NCBI GenBank assembly: GCA_965207805.1
Contig: OZ242312.1
Location: 744,001-808,000 of the forward strand
Length of the DNA: 64,000 bases
Direction of reading: 5' to 3'
Source: Palauibacter sp965207805
Lineage (GTDB): Bacteria; Gemmatimonadota; Gemmatimonadetes; Palauibacterales; Palauibacteraceae
The translations under genes were made by a program, and so were the position numbers. Below are positions 1 to 8,105 of this stretch, one piece after another (position 1 is the first letter of the stretch; the number at the start of each line of letters is the position of its first letter). The notes beneath the pieces were generated by a model, which saw only the letters and a list, made by a program, of their open reading frames with translations, was not told the DNA's origin and made no database searches.

Positions 1-1072
1 ACATGATGTCGCACAGCCGCATCGCGACTTCCCAGCCGCCGACGACTCCCGCCGGTGGCCGGACGTTCACCGCGGATCCCTCGGGCGCCACGACTTCGAT
101 CGGGCGGTAGAAGCCCTCGTTCAGCGGGATGTCCGGGTCGACCAGACACTTGAGCACGTAGACGCAGGCGGTAAAGCACTGCGTCAGGTTGCAGTTCATG
201 GGCGCCGCGCGCTGCGCGTCGGTCCCCGTGAAGTCGAAGCGCACCGTCGAACCGTCGAAGCGGATCCGGACCTTCAGGTGGACCGGCTCCCCGGTGATCC
301 CGTCGTCGTCGAGACACCCCTCCGCCGCGAACTCGCCATGCGGGAGATCCGCCAGTTCCGTCCGCAGCCGCCGCTCGCTGTACTCGATCATGCGGTCCAT
401 GTAGGAACCCAGCATCTCCGCCCCGTAGCGTTCCCACAGCGCGGACAGCCGCCGCAGCCCGATCTCGTTCGCCGCGTGCTGCGCGCGCAGGTCGCCCGCC
501 ACCTCCTTCTTCGCGCGCACGTTGGCGAGCATGAGCTTCAGCACGTCGTCCACGAGGTCGCCGCCGTCGAAGAGCTTCACCACGGGGAGGATGATCCCCT
601 CCTGGTAGATCTCGCGGAACGCGCCGATGCTCGCCGGCGCCCCGCCTCCCACGTCCACGTGGTGGCAGCAGTTGGCGACGTATCCCACGCGTTCCCCCTC
701 GTGGAAGAAGGGCGTGATGAGAAAGACGTCGTTGAGGTGGCTCGCCTGCCGGTGCGGATCGTTGACCAGCAGCCCGTCCCCCGGCCCCAGCGTCCCCTCG
801 CCGTGCTCCGCCTCGTACTCGGCCACCGCGCGCGGGACGAGCCGCCCGATCGTCACCAGGTGCGCGGGCTGGCAGAACGCCTGCGCGATCATCCGCCCGT
901 CCGCGTCCACGAAGGCACACGAATAGTCGAGCCGCGTCTTGATGTTCGTCGAATAGGCGGTGCGCTGGAGCGTGACGGACATCTCCTCCGTCGCCTCGAC
1001 GAGCGCGTTCCGGATCACCTCGAACAGGACCGGATCCACGGCACCCCCAGTGGGGGTTTCAGGCTGCGGCAT
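1..1072 (-). CDS. hyuB: Hydantoinase B / oxoprolinase-family subunit, 3' end outside window
   Basis: The first 357 residues are visible; the C-terminus lies beyond the left edge. The N-terminus (DPVLFEVIRNALVEATEEM, then LQRTAYSTNIKTRLDYSCA) is the classic HyuB opening, followed by the family segment VNDPHRQASHLNDVFLITP. Family members pair with HyuA for ATP-dependent opening of cyclic amides such as hydantoins or 5-oxoproline; the exact substrate cannot be told from sequence. The ATG at 1072 lies 14 nt inside the end of the symporter gene, so the two are probably translationally coupled. It is the last visible gene of a minus-strand operon hyuA, small ORF, symporter, hyuB. Confidence 0.9.
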   Translation of the reverse strand, partial: MPQPETPTGGAVDPVLFEVIRNALVEATEEMSVTLQRTAYSTNIKTRLDYSCAFVDADGRMIAQAFCQPAHLVTIGRLVPRAVAEYEAEHGEGTLGPGDGLLVNDPHRQASHLNDVFLITPFFHEGERVGYVANCCHHVDVGGGAPASIGAFREIYQEGIILPVVKLFDGGDLVDDVLKLMLANVRAKKEVAGDLRAQHAANEIGLRRLSALWERYGAEMLGSYMDRMIEYSERRLRTELADLPHGEFAAEGCLDDDGITGEPVHLKVRIRFDGSTVRFDFTGTDAQRAAPMNCNLTQCFTACVYVLKCLVDPDIPLNEGFYRPIEVVAPEGSAVNVRPPAGVVGGWEVAMRLCDIM

Positions 1073-2498
1073 TTCGGCCCCCGGTTCGAGTTTCGAGACG
1101 CGCACCGATCCACAGAATCAGGATCGTCAGCGGCAGTCCGACCAGGATCGGATCCAGTTCCCAGATGATGACGACGGCCCCCACCTCGCGAATCGCCCCG
1201 AACGTCTGCCATACCGCCTGCACGGCGGCGCCGATGAGCATCGCCGCCATCACCGTCCGCGGCGCCTGCCGAAGCGAGGGGAAGAGGACGATCCCGATGA
1301 GCGCGGGGGCGACGGAGGCCCCCATGATCCGTCCCCCGATCCAGAACAGTTCGATGAGGAGGGGGAGCACCAGGTAGAGGGCGGCCGCGAGCGCCCCGAC
1401 GAGGAGGACGTTGAGGCGGTAGACCCAGAGCTGCCGGACGGCGCTCGCCGTGGGCGCGATGAAGCGCGCATATAAATCAAGCGTGAAGTTGGAGGCGATC
1501 GTGTTGATCGTGCTGGAGAGCGTCGACATGCTCGCCGCGAGCACGCACACGACGACGAGGCTCGCGAGTTCGTTCCCCGCCGCCCCGAAGGCGAGCGTGA
1601 CGAAGGCGTCCTCCGCCGCGAGGTCCGGCCCGTAGACCGTGCGGGCGACGATCCCGATCAGGGGCGGCGTCATGTACCAGATCGAGGCGATGACCCCGCC
1701 GTAAAGGAATCCCCGCCGCGCCACCTCCGCGCTCTTCGCCGCGAAACCGCGCTGGATGAGCCCCTGGTACGCACCCGTGATCGCGAGTCCGATGACGATC
1801 CAGGCCAGCACCTGGGTGACGCCGGCCCGGCCGAAGATGTCGACCAACGCCGGATCGAGGCTGGCGCTCAGCCCGCCGAGTCCTCCGGCCGCGGCCAGCC
1901 CCGCCACGAGCACCGCGATCGAACCGGCCAGGATGATGAAGAACTGGATCGCGTCGGTCGCCATCACCGCCCACATGCCGCCCAGGAACACATAGACGGA
2001 CGTGACGCCGAGCCACAGGAGGAGCGATTCGGCCACCGAGATGCCGAGCACCGCGGTGGTAACGAGCGTCAGCGCGCCGATCGTCCCCGCCGTCACGCCC
2101 ATGTCCCGCAGGATGACGAGGAGGAGGGAGACGATCCGGTGCCGCGGACCGAAGCAGCGGCCGAAGAGTTCCGGGATCGTGATGACGCCGGTCTCCCACA
2201 GCCGCGGGATGATGAAGTACGCGATCCAGATCGTCCCGAGCATGAAGGAGCCGCCGCTCCAGTAGGCGTCGAGGCCGAAGTCCGCGCCGAGCGCCGAGAT
2301 CCCGATCAGGGTGGTGCCGTTGATCCAGGTGGCGGCAACGGAAAAGGCGATGAGCCACACGCCCGAGTGGCGCCCCGCCACCGCCATGTCCTCGACGGAG
2401 CGCACCCGCCGCCGGAACCACACGCCGACCCCCAGCATGAGCGCGAGGTAAGCCCCGATGAGCCACCACGACAGCTGAGCCCCCTGCGCCCCGTCCAT
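1059..2498 (-). CDS. Sodium:solute symporter family (SSS) transporter
   Basis: A 479-residue polytopic membrane protein with hydrophobic helices along its whole length. The N-terminus (LIGAYLALMLGVGVWF, then RRRVRSVEDMAVAGRHSG, then AATWINGTTLIG) matches the SSS family, which couples solute uptake to inward sodium movement. Placement between hyuA and hyuB suggests it imports the cyclic amide or a related metabolite; that substrate is inferred from context only. The gene starts 6 nt after a small one-helix ORF and its 3' end overlaps hyuB by 14 nt. Length is normal for the family. Confidence 0.9.
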   Translation of the reverse strand: MDGAQGAQLSWWLIGAYLALMLGVGVWFRRRVRSVEDMAVAGRHSGVWLIAFSVAATWINGTTLIGISALGADFGLDAYWSGGSFMLGTIWIAYFIIPRLWETGVITIPELFGRCFGPRHRIVSLLLVILRDMGVTAGTIGALTLVTTAVLGISVAESLLLWLGVTSVYVFLGGMWAVMATDAIQFFIILAGSIAVLVAGLAAAGGLGGLSASLDPALVDIFGRAGVTQVLAWIVIGLAITGAYQGLIQRGFAAKSAEVARRGFLYGGVIASIWYMTPPLIGIVARTVYGPDLAAEDAFVTLAFGAAGNELASLVVVCVLAASMSTLSSTINTIASNFTLDLYARFIAPTASAVRQLWVYRLNVLLVGALAAALYLVLPLLIELFWIGGRIMGASVAPALIGIVLFPSLRQAPRTVMAAMLIGAAVQAVWQTFGAIREVGAVVIIWELDPILVGLPLTILILWIGARLETRTGGRNAAA

Positions 2499-2504
2499 CT
2501 CCAG

Positions 2505-2696
2505 CTACCCTCGCAGCAGCCAGCCCCAGAGCCCGATGTAGCCGAAGCCCAGGAGCACGAGGATGAGGAGCGCGAGCCACGGAGTGAGGCGCGGGAGCAC
2601 GATCCGGTCCATCCGGGCCGGGTCCGGGTGGTCTCCGGCCGTCGAGTTTTTCCCGCCGCCATCGGGTCGCCCCCCGCTCGGGTCCCGCCCGTTCAC
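2505..2696 (-). CDS. Small single-helix membrane protein between hyuA and the symporter
   Basis: A 63-residue reading frame with a GTG start that overlaps the hyuA stop codon (GTGA). GGGAGG stands six bases before the GTG, a good ribosome-binding site. The N-terminal half is polar, rich in Gly, Asp and Pro; the C-terminal half is one clear membrane helix (LALLILVLLGFGYIGLW). It ends 6 nt before the symporter start, so all genes here look translationally coupled. An internal ATG at 2612 would give a 35-residue version. Some SSS transporters have small partner proteins, so an accessory subunit is plausible. No sequence family is recognised. Confidence 0.6.
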   Translation of the reverse strand: MNGRDPSGGRPDGGGKNSTAGDHPDPARMDRIVLPRLTPWLALLILVLLGFGYIGLWGWLLRG

Positions 2697-4828
2697 GCGG
2701 CGCCTCCCGGGGCGATCAGCAGGTTGCCGAACTCGTCCACGGTGGCGCGATAGGCGGCATGGACGAGCGTGGTGGAATCGACTTCCTCGATGACCGCGGG
2801 GCCGACCACCACGTGGCCCGCCCTGAGCCGCGACCGGGCGTAAAGCGCGGTTTCGACGAAGCCGCCGGCGTCGGCGAAGAACACCCGCCTCGTCCCCCGC
2901 TGGGCGTCCGAGATGTCCTTTCCGTTCGAGCCGATCCTCGGGAGCCGGGGCCGCGCGATCCTGCCGATGGCCGTGACCGTGAAGTTCACGAGTTCGACGG
3001 GCTGCTCGGGGTATCCGTGTCCGTAGGCCCGCTCGTGCTCCACGTGGAAGCGGCGCACGGCATCGGCCAGCGTCGCGGTGTCCATCTTCCGATCCGGCCC
3101 GTCGTCCACCCCGTCCCGCGGCAACGCGACGGGCACCTCCGAGGACTGGCCGGCATACCGCATCTCGATTCCCCTCCGGAACTCCATGTCCTCCGGCGCC
3201 ACGCCTTCGCGCCGGAGCGTGCGCCGACCCTCCCCCTCCATCGTCTCGAAGAGCGACCGGATCCGCGACGCGTTCGCCTCGGCGGCGGCCGTGACGCGCG
3301 TGCGCGAGAACTCGTGCCGCAGGTCCGTGACGAGGAGACCCAGGGCGGACGCCGTCCCCGGACTCGGCGGGATCACGAGGGTTGGAATCTGCATCTCCAT
3401 GCAGAGTCGGTTCGCGTGCAGCGGCCCGGCCCCGCCGAACGCGACCATCGTCAACTCGCGCGGATCGTTGCCCCGCCGCACCGTCACGAGCCGCAGCGCG
3501 TTGATCATCGTCGCGTTCGCGATCTCGATGATCCCGTTCGCCGCCTCGGTCGGGTCGAGGCCGAGCGGCTCGGCGCAGCGCTCGCGGATGCCCGCGGCGG
3601 CCGCGTCCACGTCGAGCGCCATCTCGCCGCCCAGGAAGTAGTCGGGGTTCAGGCGGCCGAGCACGAGGTTGGCGTCCGTGATCGTGGGCTCGGTCCCGCC
3701 CTTCCCGTAACAGATCGGCCCCGGGTCGGCGCCCGCGCTCCGGGGTCCCACGCGGAGCCCCCCTCCCGCGTCCACCCACGCGAGGCTTCCTCCGCCCGCG
3801 CCCACCTCCACGAGGTCGATGACCGGCGTCCGGATCGGGTAACCGGCGGCCCGCGTCATCCCCTGCCCCGGCTGGGCCTGCGCTCCGACCTCGTACTCCT
3901 TCGTGACGCGCGGTCGGCCGTCGAGGACCAGCCCGGCCTTGGCCGTCGTCCCTCCCATGTCGAAGGAAATCAGATCCGCGTGGCCGAGTTGGCCCGCGAT
4001 GAAGTTGGCGGAGACCACGCCCGCGGCGGGTCCGGACTCGACCATGAACACGGGCTTGCTCGCCGCCTGTTCCGCCGTCAGCACCCCGCCGTTGGACTGC
4101 ATGACGAGAAGCTCCGCCTGGAGACCGGCGCGCCCGAGCCCTTCCTCGATCCCGGCGAGATAGCGCGCCACTACCGGAACGATGCAGGCGTTGATCACGC
4201 ACGTGCTGGCCCGGAAATACTCCCGGAACTCGGGGCACACGCTGGATGAGAGCGAGATGAGAAGATCGGGATCCTCCTCCCCCAGGATCTCGGCCACCTG
4301 CTCTTCGTGCGCCGGGTTCGCGTAGCCGTGCAGGAGGCACACGGCGACGGACCGGACGTCCCGCGCCCGCAGCGCCGCCGCGATCTCCCGGACGGCGTCC
4401 TCATCGAGCGGCCGAAGCACGCCGCCCGCCGGGTCCAGCCGCTCCGGCACCTCGTAGCACAGGTCGCGCGGGACGAGCGGGCGCAGCTTCTCGAAGTGGA
4501 CGTCGTACAGAGAGGGCCTGACCTGGCGGGCGATCTCGAGCATGTCGCCGAAGCCCTCCGTGGTCACGAAGGCCGTCCGCGGCGTCGTCCCCTCGATGAG
4601 CGAGTTCGTCGCGACCGTCGTCCCGTGGACGAGATGGGAGACGGCGCGGGGGTCGACTTCACCCCCATCGAGGGCACGCCCCACCGCCGCCATGAAGCCG
4701 ATGGAGGGATCCGCCGGCGTGGACGGGACCTTGGCGGTGTCGATGCGCCCCGTTTCCTCACAGATCAGGACCGCGTCCGTGAAGGTGCCGCCCACATCTA
4801 TCCCGAGGTGGAACTGGTTGCCCGTCAT
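2693..4828 (-). CDS. hyuA: Hydantoinase A / 5-oxoprolinase family ATP-binding subunit
   Basis: A 711-residue protein when started at the ATG at 4828, just before the family's N-terminal motif. The nucleotide-binding signature GIDVGGTFTD lies at residues 9-18, VESGPAAGV near 263-271 and a second glycine motif, FDMGGTTAK, near 289-297, as in the ASKHA-fold hydantoinase A family. With HyuB it should catalyse ATP-driven cleavage of a cyclic amide. An upstream GTG at 4894 would add 22 residues not typical of the family. The gene heads the operon. It is divergent from the CocE hydrolase, with about 170 bp between them, in which no clear promoter motif stands out. Confidence 0.92.
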   Translation of the reverse strand: MTGNQFHLGIDVGGTFTDAVLICEETGRIDTAKVPSTPADPSIGFMAAVGRALDGGEVDPRAVSHLVHGTTVATNSLIEGTTPRTAFVTTEGFGDMLEIARQVRPSLYDVHFEKLRPLVPRDLCYEVPERLDPAGGVLRPLDEDAVREIAAALRARDVRSVAVCLLHGYANPAHEEQVAEILGEEDPDLLISLSSSVCPEFREYFRASTCVINACIVPVVARYLAGIEEGLGRAGLQAELLVMQSNGGVLTAEQAASKPVFMVESGPAAGVVSANFIAGQLGHADLISFDMGGTTAKAGLVLDGRPRVTKEYEVGAQAQPGQGMTRAAGYPIRTPVIDLVEVGAGGGSLAWVDAGGGLRVGPRSAGADPGPICYGKGGTEPTITDANLVLGRLNPDYFLGGEMALDVDAAAAGIRERCAEPLGLDPTEAANGIIEIANATMINALRLVTVRRGNDPRELTMVAFGGAGPLHANRLCMEMQIPTLVIPPSPGTASALGLLVTDLRHEFSRTRVTAAAEANASRIRSLFETMEGEGRRTLRREGVAPEDMEFRRGIEMRYAGQSSEVPVALPRDGVDDGPDRKMDTATLADAVRRFHVEHERAYGHGYPEQPVELVNFTVTAIGRIARPRLPRIGSNGKDISDAQRGTRRVFFADAGGFVETALYARSRLRAGHVVVGPAVIEEVDSTTLVHAAYRATVDEFGNLLIAPGGAA

Positions 4829-4996
4829 CGCGCGTCCAACCTTCGACGCGGGCGTTTCCCGTGACAAGGCACCGCCGTCCGCCATCGGTTGCACGGACGC
4901 CGGCCACGTCTGGACGCGGTGGTCGGCGTCCGTAGGTTGGGAATCGAGCGTCCGCCGCCGTCGGTTGTCCCCCTCTCACGCCCACTGGAGGGCCAC

Positions 4997-6943
4997 ATGG
5001 ACCGCAGATCGTTCGTTCGAACCGGGCTTGCCGGAGCGGGCTTCGCCGGAATCGGCGCCGCCCTCGACCCCCACGCGCTGGCCGCGGGGACCGAGGGGCC
5101 GGATCGGCGTTCCTCCCCGGTGACCGATGGAGATGTCGTCATCGTGAAGGACGTGCCCGTCCCCATGCGCGACGGCCTCGACCTCATGACGGACCTCTAC
5201 CTGCCGGCGGTGGACGGCGTCCCGCTGGAGGAACCGCTCCCCGCCGTCCTCGCGCGGACTCCGTACGACAAGATGCGCCCGATCTCGATCGAGCACGCGA
5301 TGTTCTTCGCGCGGAACGGGTATGTGTCCGTGGTCCAGGACTGCCGCGGGCGCTTCAACTCGCCGGGCGACTTCTTCCCCTTCGTCCAGGAGCCGGAAGA
5401 CGGCTACGACACGGTCGAATGGGTCGCGCGGCACCCGTCCTGCGACGGCCAGGTGGGGACGTACGGCGTCTCTTACCAGGCATGGGTCCAGTTCGAGACC
5501 GCGACGCTGAACCCGCCCAGCCTCAAGACGATGATCCCGTACCAGGGGCCGACGAACGCCTACACCTACAGCATGAAGTGCGGCGGCGCCCTGGGTCTGG
5601 GGTTGCTGCAATGGATCCTTTCCGTCGCGTCGAACGGGAACGAGGCACGGGCGAACCCGCAGATCACCGAAGCGATTAATGAGATGCGCACGGGGCAGAC
5701 GTTCCTCGACTGGGCCTCGCGCACCCCGTGGCGGCGCGGAGAGACGCCGCTCAGTCTCGCGCCCACGTACGAGGAGGCCGCCTGCCAGCTCTACTTCGAC
5801 AACTACGACTACAGCGACTTCTGGCGACAGCCGGGCCTGGGCATGGACGAGCACTTCGAGTCGTACCCGGACATGCCCATCCTCTGGGTCGTGGGCTGGT
5901 TCGACTGGTATCCCCGCACGATCAGCGACGGATACCAGGCGATGGTGCGCATGGGGCGGGAGGACCAGCACATCCTCATCGGTCCGTGGACGCACAACAA
6001 CTTCGCGTCGTCGATCGGGGACGTGAACTTCGGCACCGAGGGCGCCCGGATCGTGACCTACGACGACTACCTGAACCTCGAACTGCGCTGGTTCGACCGC
6101 TGGCTGAAGGGCGACGAGAGGGCCGATGTGTGGGCGCCCGCGAAGTACTTCATCATGGGCGGGGGCGACGGGCGGAAGGCCGAGAACGGCCGCCTCAACC
6201 AGGGCGGCGCGTGGCGCTACGAGGAGAACTGGCCCCCGACCGCGGCCCAGCCCACCGAATTCCATCTCCACGAGGGAGGGGGGCTCGCCCCGGAGGCGCC
6301 GTCCGCGCGCGCCTCCTCGACGACCTACACGTACGACCCGCGCAATTCGGTCTCCAGCAACGGCCGCTGCATCGTCGCCTACGGACCGGCACTCGAGTTC
6401 GGATTCCAGGGGATGGGCCCGCGCGACCAGATCGAGATGGAGACGCTGCCCGGCCACGGGATCCCCGGCATGCCGATCGCCTCCCGCCCGGACGTGCTCG
6501 TGTTCCAGACGGACCCATTGCCGGACGCGTTGACGATCGCCGGAGACATCACCGCGGTCCTCTTCATCTCATCCGACGCTCCGGACACCGACTTCTACGT
6601 GAAGCTGCTCGACGTCCATCCGTCGAGCCCGGACTATCCGAGCGGGTATGCGTTCCCGGTCTCCGAGGGGATCCTCCGCGCGCGCTACCGGGACGGGTTC
6701 GAGCAGTCCGTGCTCATGGAGGAAGGGGAGGTTTACCGGCTCGAGTTTCCGCTCGAACCTTCGGCGAACCTCTTCAAGGCGGGACACCGAATCCGGGTCG
6801 ACGTCTACAGCAGCAGCTTCCCCAACTTCGACATCAACCGGAACACGGGAAATCCGCGCGACCGCAGGTGGCGCGTCGCGAACAACACGGTCTATCACGA
6901 GGCCGGGAACCCCTCGCACGTGCTGCTCCCGCTGATGCCCTGA
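4997..6943 (+). CDS. CocE/NonD-family (peptidase S15-like) hydrolase with Tat signal
   Basis: 648 residues from the ATG at 4997, which has GGAGG five bases upstream. The N-terminus MDRRSFVRTGLAGAGF is a twin-arginine export signal followed by an Ala-rich cleavage region, so the enzyme should be exported folded. The alpha/beta-hydrolase triad is readable: Ser159 in GTYGVSYQAW, Asp303 in GWFDWYP and His333 in IGPWTHN. The C-terminal third is the beta-rich domain typical of X-Pro dipeptidyl-peptidase and cocaine-esterase relatives. Substrate (an ester, an acyl group or a prolyl peptide) cannot be assigned. It is monocistronic as far as can be seen. Confidence 0.9.
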   Translation: MDRRSFVRTGLAGAGFAGIGAALDPHALAAGTEGPDRRSSPVTDGDVVIVKDVPVPMRDGLDLMTDLYLPAVDGVPLEEPLPAVLARTPYDKMRPISIEHAMFFARNGYVSVVQDCRGRFNSPGDFFPFVQEPEDGYDTVEWVARHPSCDGQVGTYGVSYQAWVQFETATLNPPSLKTMIPYQGPTNAYTYSMKCGGALGLGLLQWILSVASNGNEARANPQITEAINEMRTGQTFLDWASRTPWRRGETPLSLAPTYEEAACQLYFDNYDYSDFWRQPGLGMDEHFESYPDMPILWVVGWFDWYPRTISDGYQAMVRMGREDQHILIGPWTHNNFASSIGDVNFGTEGARIVTYDDYLNLELRWFDRWLKGDERADVWAPAKYFIMGGGDGRKAENGRLNQGGAWRYEENWPPTAAQPTEFHLHEGGGLAPEAPSARASSTTYTYDPRNSVSSNGRCIVAYGPALEFGFQGMGPRDQIEMETLPGHGIPGMPIASRPDVLVFQTDPLPDALTIAGDITAVLFISSDAPDTDFYVKLLDVHPSSPDYPSGYAFPVSEGILRARYRDGFEQSVLMEEGEVYRLEFPLEPSANLFKAGHRIRVDVYSSSFPNFDINRNTGNPRDRRWRVANNTVYHEAGNPSHVLLPLMP

Positions 6944-6981
6944 CGGAACCGGCGCCGGGCTGCCCCCGGACGTGGATGCCG

Positions 6982-7515
6982 CTACGAGTCCGATGCCGGC
7001 GGTAACACCACATCCACAAACAGCGTGTCCGTCGGCAATTCGGGATCGTTCCAGTCGTAGAACGTCACCCGCATGCTGTCGATGGAGATCGCCTCCAACT
7101 CCGATCCCGGCGGCGGCGTGATGGTCAGGAAGAGACAGCCGCCGAACGTGCCTCCAGGTCGGCGACGCCACTGTGTCAGGAATCGCCCTTCAGCATTCGT
7201 TCCCGCGTCCAACTCACCCGAAGCATATGCGCATTCCGTGCCGTAATCGTCGGTAGCGCCGTATCCGGTCACGGAGGCATCGACCACCGGCTGGCCGGTA
7301 GAATCCGTTACGGTGCCGGATACCCACAGAAGACTCGGCCCGTGCAGACTCGGGAGGGGAGGAGGAGGAGGGATGGGAATGACCGGAGGAGATGAAGGAT
7401 TCGACGAGGGGAGCTCGTCAGCCTCGGGCGGCAGTCCATCACAGGAAGCCGCAAGCAATGCGGTGCATGCGGCCAGCCGGCGCCATGTCCGATTGCTGCG
7501 TCCTGATCGCCCCAT
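6982..7515 (-). CDS. Lipoprotein with carboxypeptidase-regulatory-like domain
   Basis: 177 residues from the ATG at 7515. The start is followed by a basic stretch, a hydrophobic core and the lipobox LLAASC, predicting lipid attachment and a surface or periplasmic location. A Pro-rich linker follows, then a domain beginning VSGTVTDSTGQPVVDASVTG, which is the signature of carboxypeptidase-regulatory-like beta-sandwich modules. The ATG lies two bases after the stop of the similar upstream gene, so the two are one transcript and probably arose by duplication. No catalytic site is visible. Confidence 0.7.
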   Translation of the reverse strand: MGRSGRSNRTWRRLAACTALLAASCDGLPPEADELPSSNPSSPPVIPIPPPPPLPSLHGPSLLWVSGTVTDSTGQPVVDASVTGYGATDDYGTECAYASGELDAGTNAEGRFLTQWRRRPGGTFGGCLFLTITPPPGSELEAISIDSMRVTFYDWNDPELPTDTLFVDVVLPPASDS

Positions 7516-7517
7516 CG

Positions 7518-7970
7518 CTAGCGATCGTCCAGGACGATGTCGACGACCAGGGTATCCGGCGGCAACGCATCCGCGACGCTCCGCAATGTCACATCCGAGC
7601 GATCCGCTCTCCCCCGCAGATTGTCCTTCCAAGCGGCCGCTCGGACACAACCTCGCCCCAGCCAGCCATTCTCACCCCAAACGTTCAAGTACACCCCATT
7701 GGCATCCGTCCTGCCACCGGTCGGTAGAACCGCCGACTCGCATTCCACCCTGTGCGTCGTGGGCTGTACCAGAACGACAACCAGCGCGTTTTCGACGGCC
7801 CGGCCGGAAGCGTCGGTCACCTTGCCGGTCACATACAGCTTGGCCAGGTATGGCGTCGGTACGCGGGGAGGTTCGGGCTGTTCGGGATCGGGACGAGTGG
7901 TGGCCATCTCCGATTCGCAGCCGCTCGTACTCAGCACCAGACCCAGAAGCAACCCGCACCCGGTACGCAT
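7518..7970 (-). CDS. Lipoprotein, paralogue of its downstream neighbour
   Basis: 150 residues with a short signal peptide ending in the lipobox LSTSGC. The mature part starts with a polar and Pro-rich linker and then VTGKVTDASGRAVENALVVV, again the carboxypeptidase-regulatory-like fold. Both paralogues end in a matching strand (PPDTLVVDIVL here, PTDTLFVDVVL in the neighbour). GAGGAGG precedes the ATG by four bases, the strongest ribosome-binding site in this part of the window. Function is unknown; a structural or adhesive envelope role is a guess. Confidence 0.7.
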   Translation of the reverse strand: MRTGCGLLLGLVLSTSGCESEMATTRPDPEQPEPPRVPTPYLAKLYVTGKVTDASGRAVENALVVVLVQPTTHRVECESAVLPTGGRTDANGVYLNVWGENGWLGRGCVRAAAWKDNLRGRADRSDVTLRSVADALPPDTLVVDIVLDDR

Positions 7971-8105
7971 TTCACCTCCTCTCCCACTACCCCGGAAGGT
8001 GGTCCCGCTCGTTGACCGCCGTCTCCTTGATGAGGATCTCCGGTATACGCCGTTCTCCGGATTACCCCTCGCGGTGCCCCCGGGTCCGACGTCGGCGTAT
8101 TCCGA

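Noticed and set aside
278..1168. Long plus-strand frame of 296 codons opposite hyuB
   Set aside because: It is the antisense of a gene with clear family motifs; the product is Arg/His/Pro-rich without domains, as expected for shadows in GC-rich DNA.
2505..4340. 611-codon minus frame overlapping hyuA
   Set aside because: Only its last 63 codons look real (the small membrane gene). The rest is an Arg/Gly-rich shadow of hyuA.
5728..7005. 425-codon plus frame inside the CocE gene
   Set aside because: Out-of-frame shadow; no family motifs, while the overlapping frame has the full catalytic triad.
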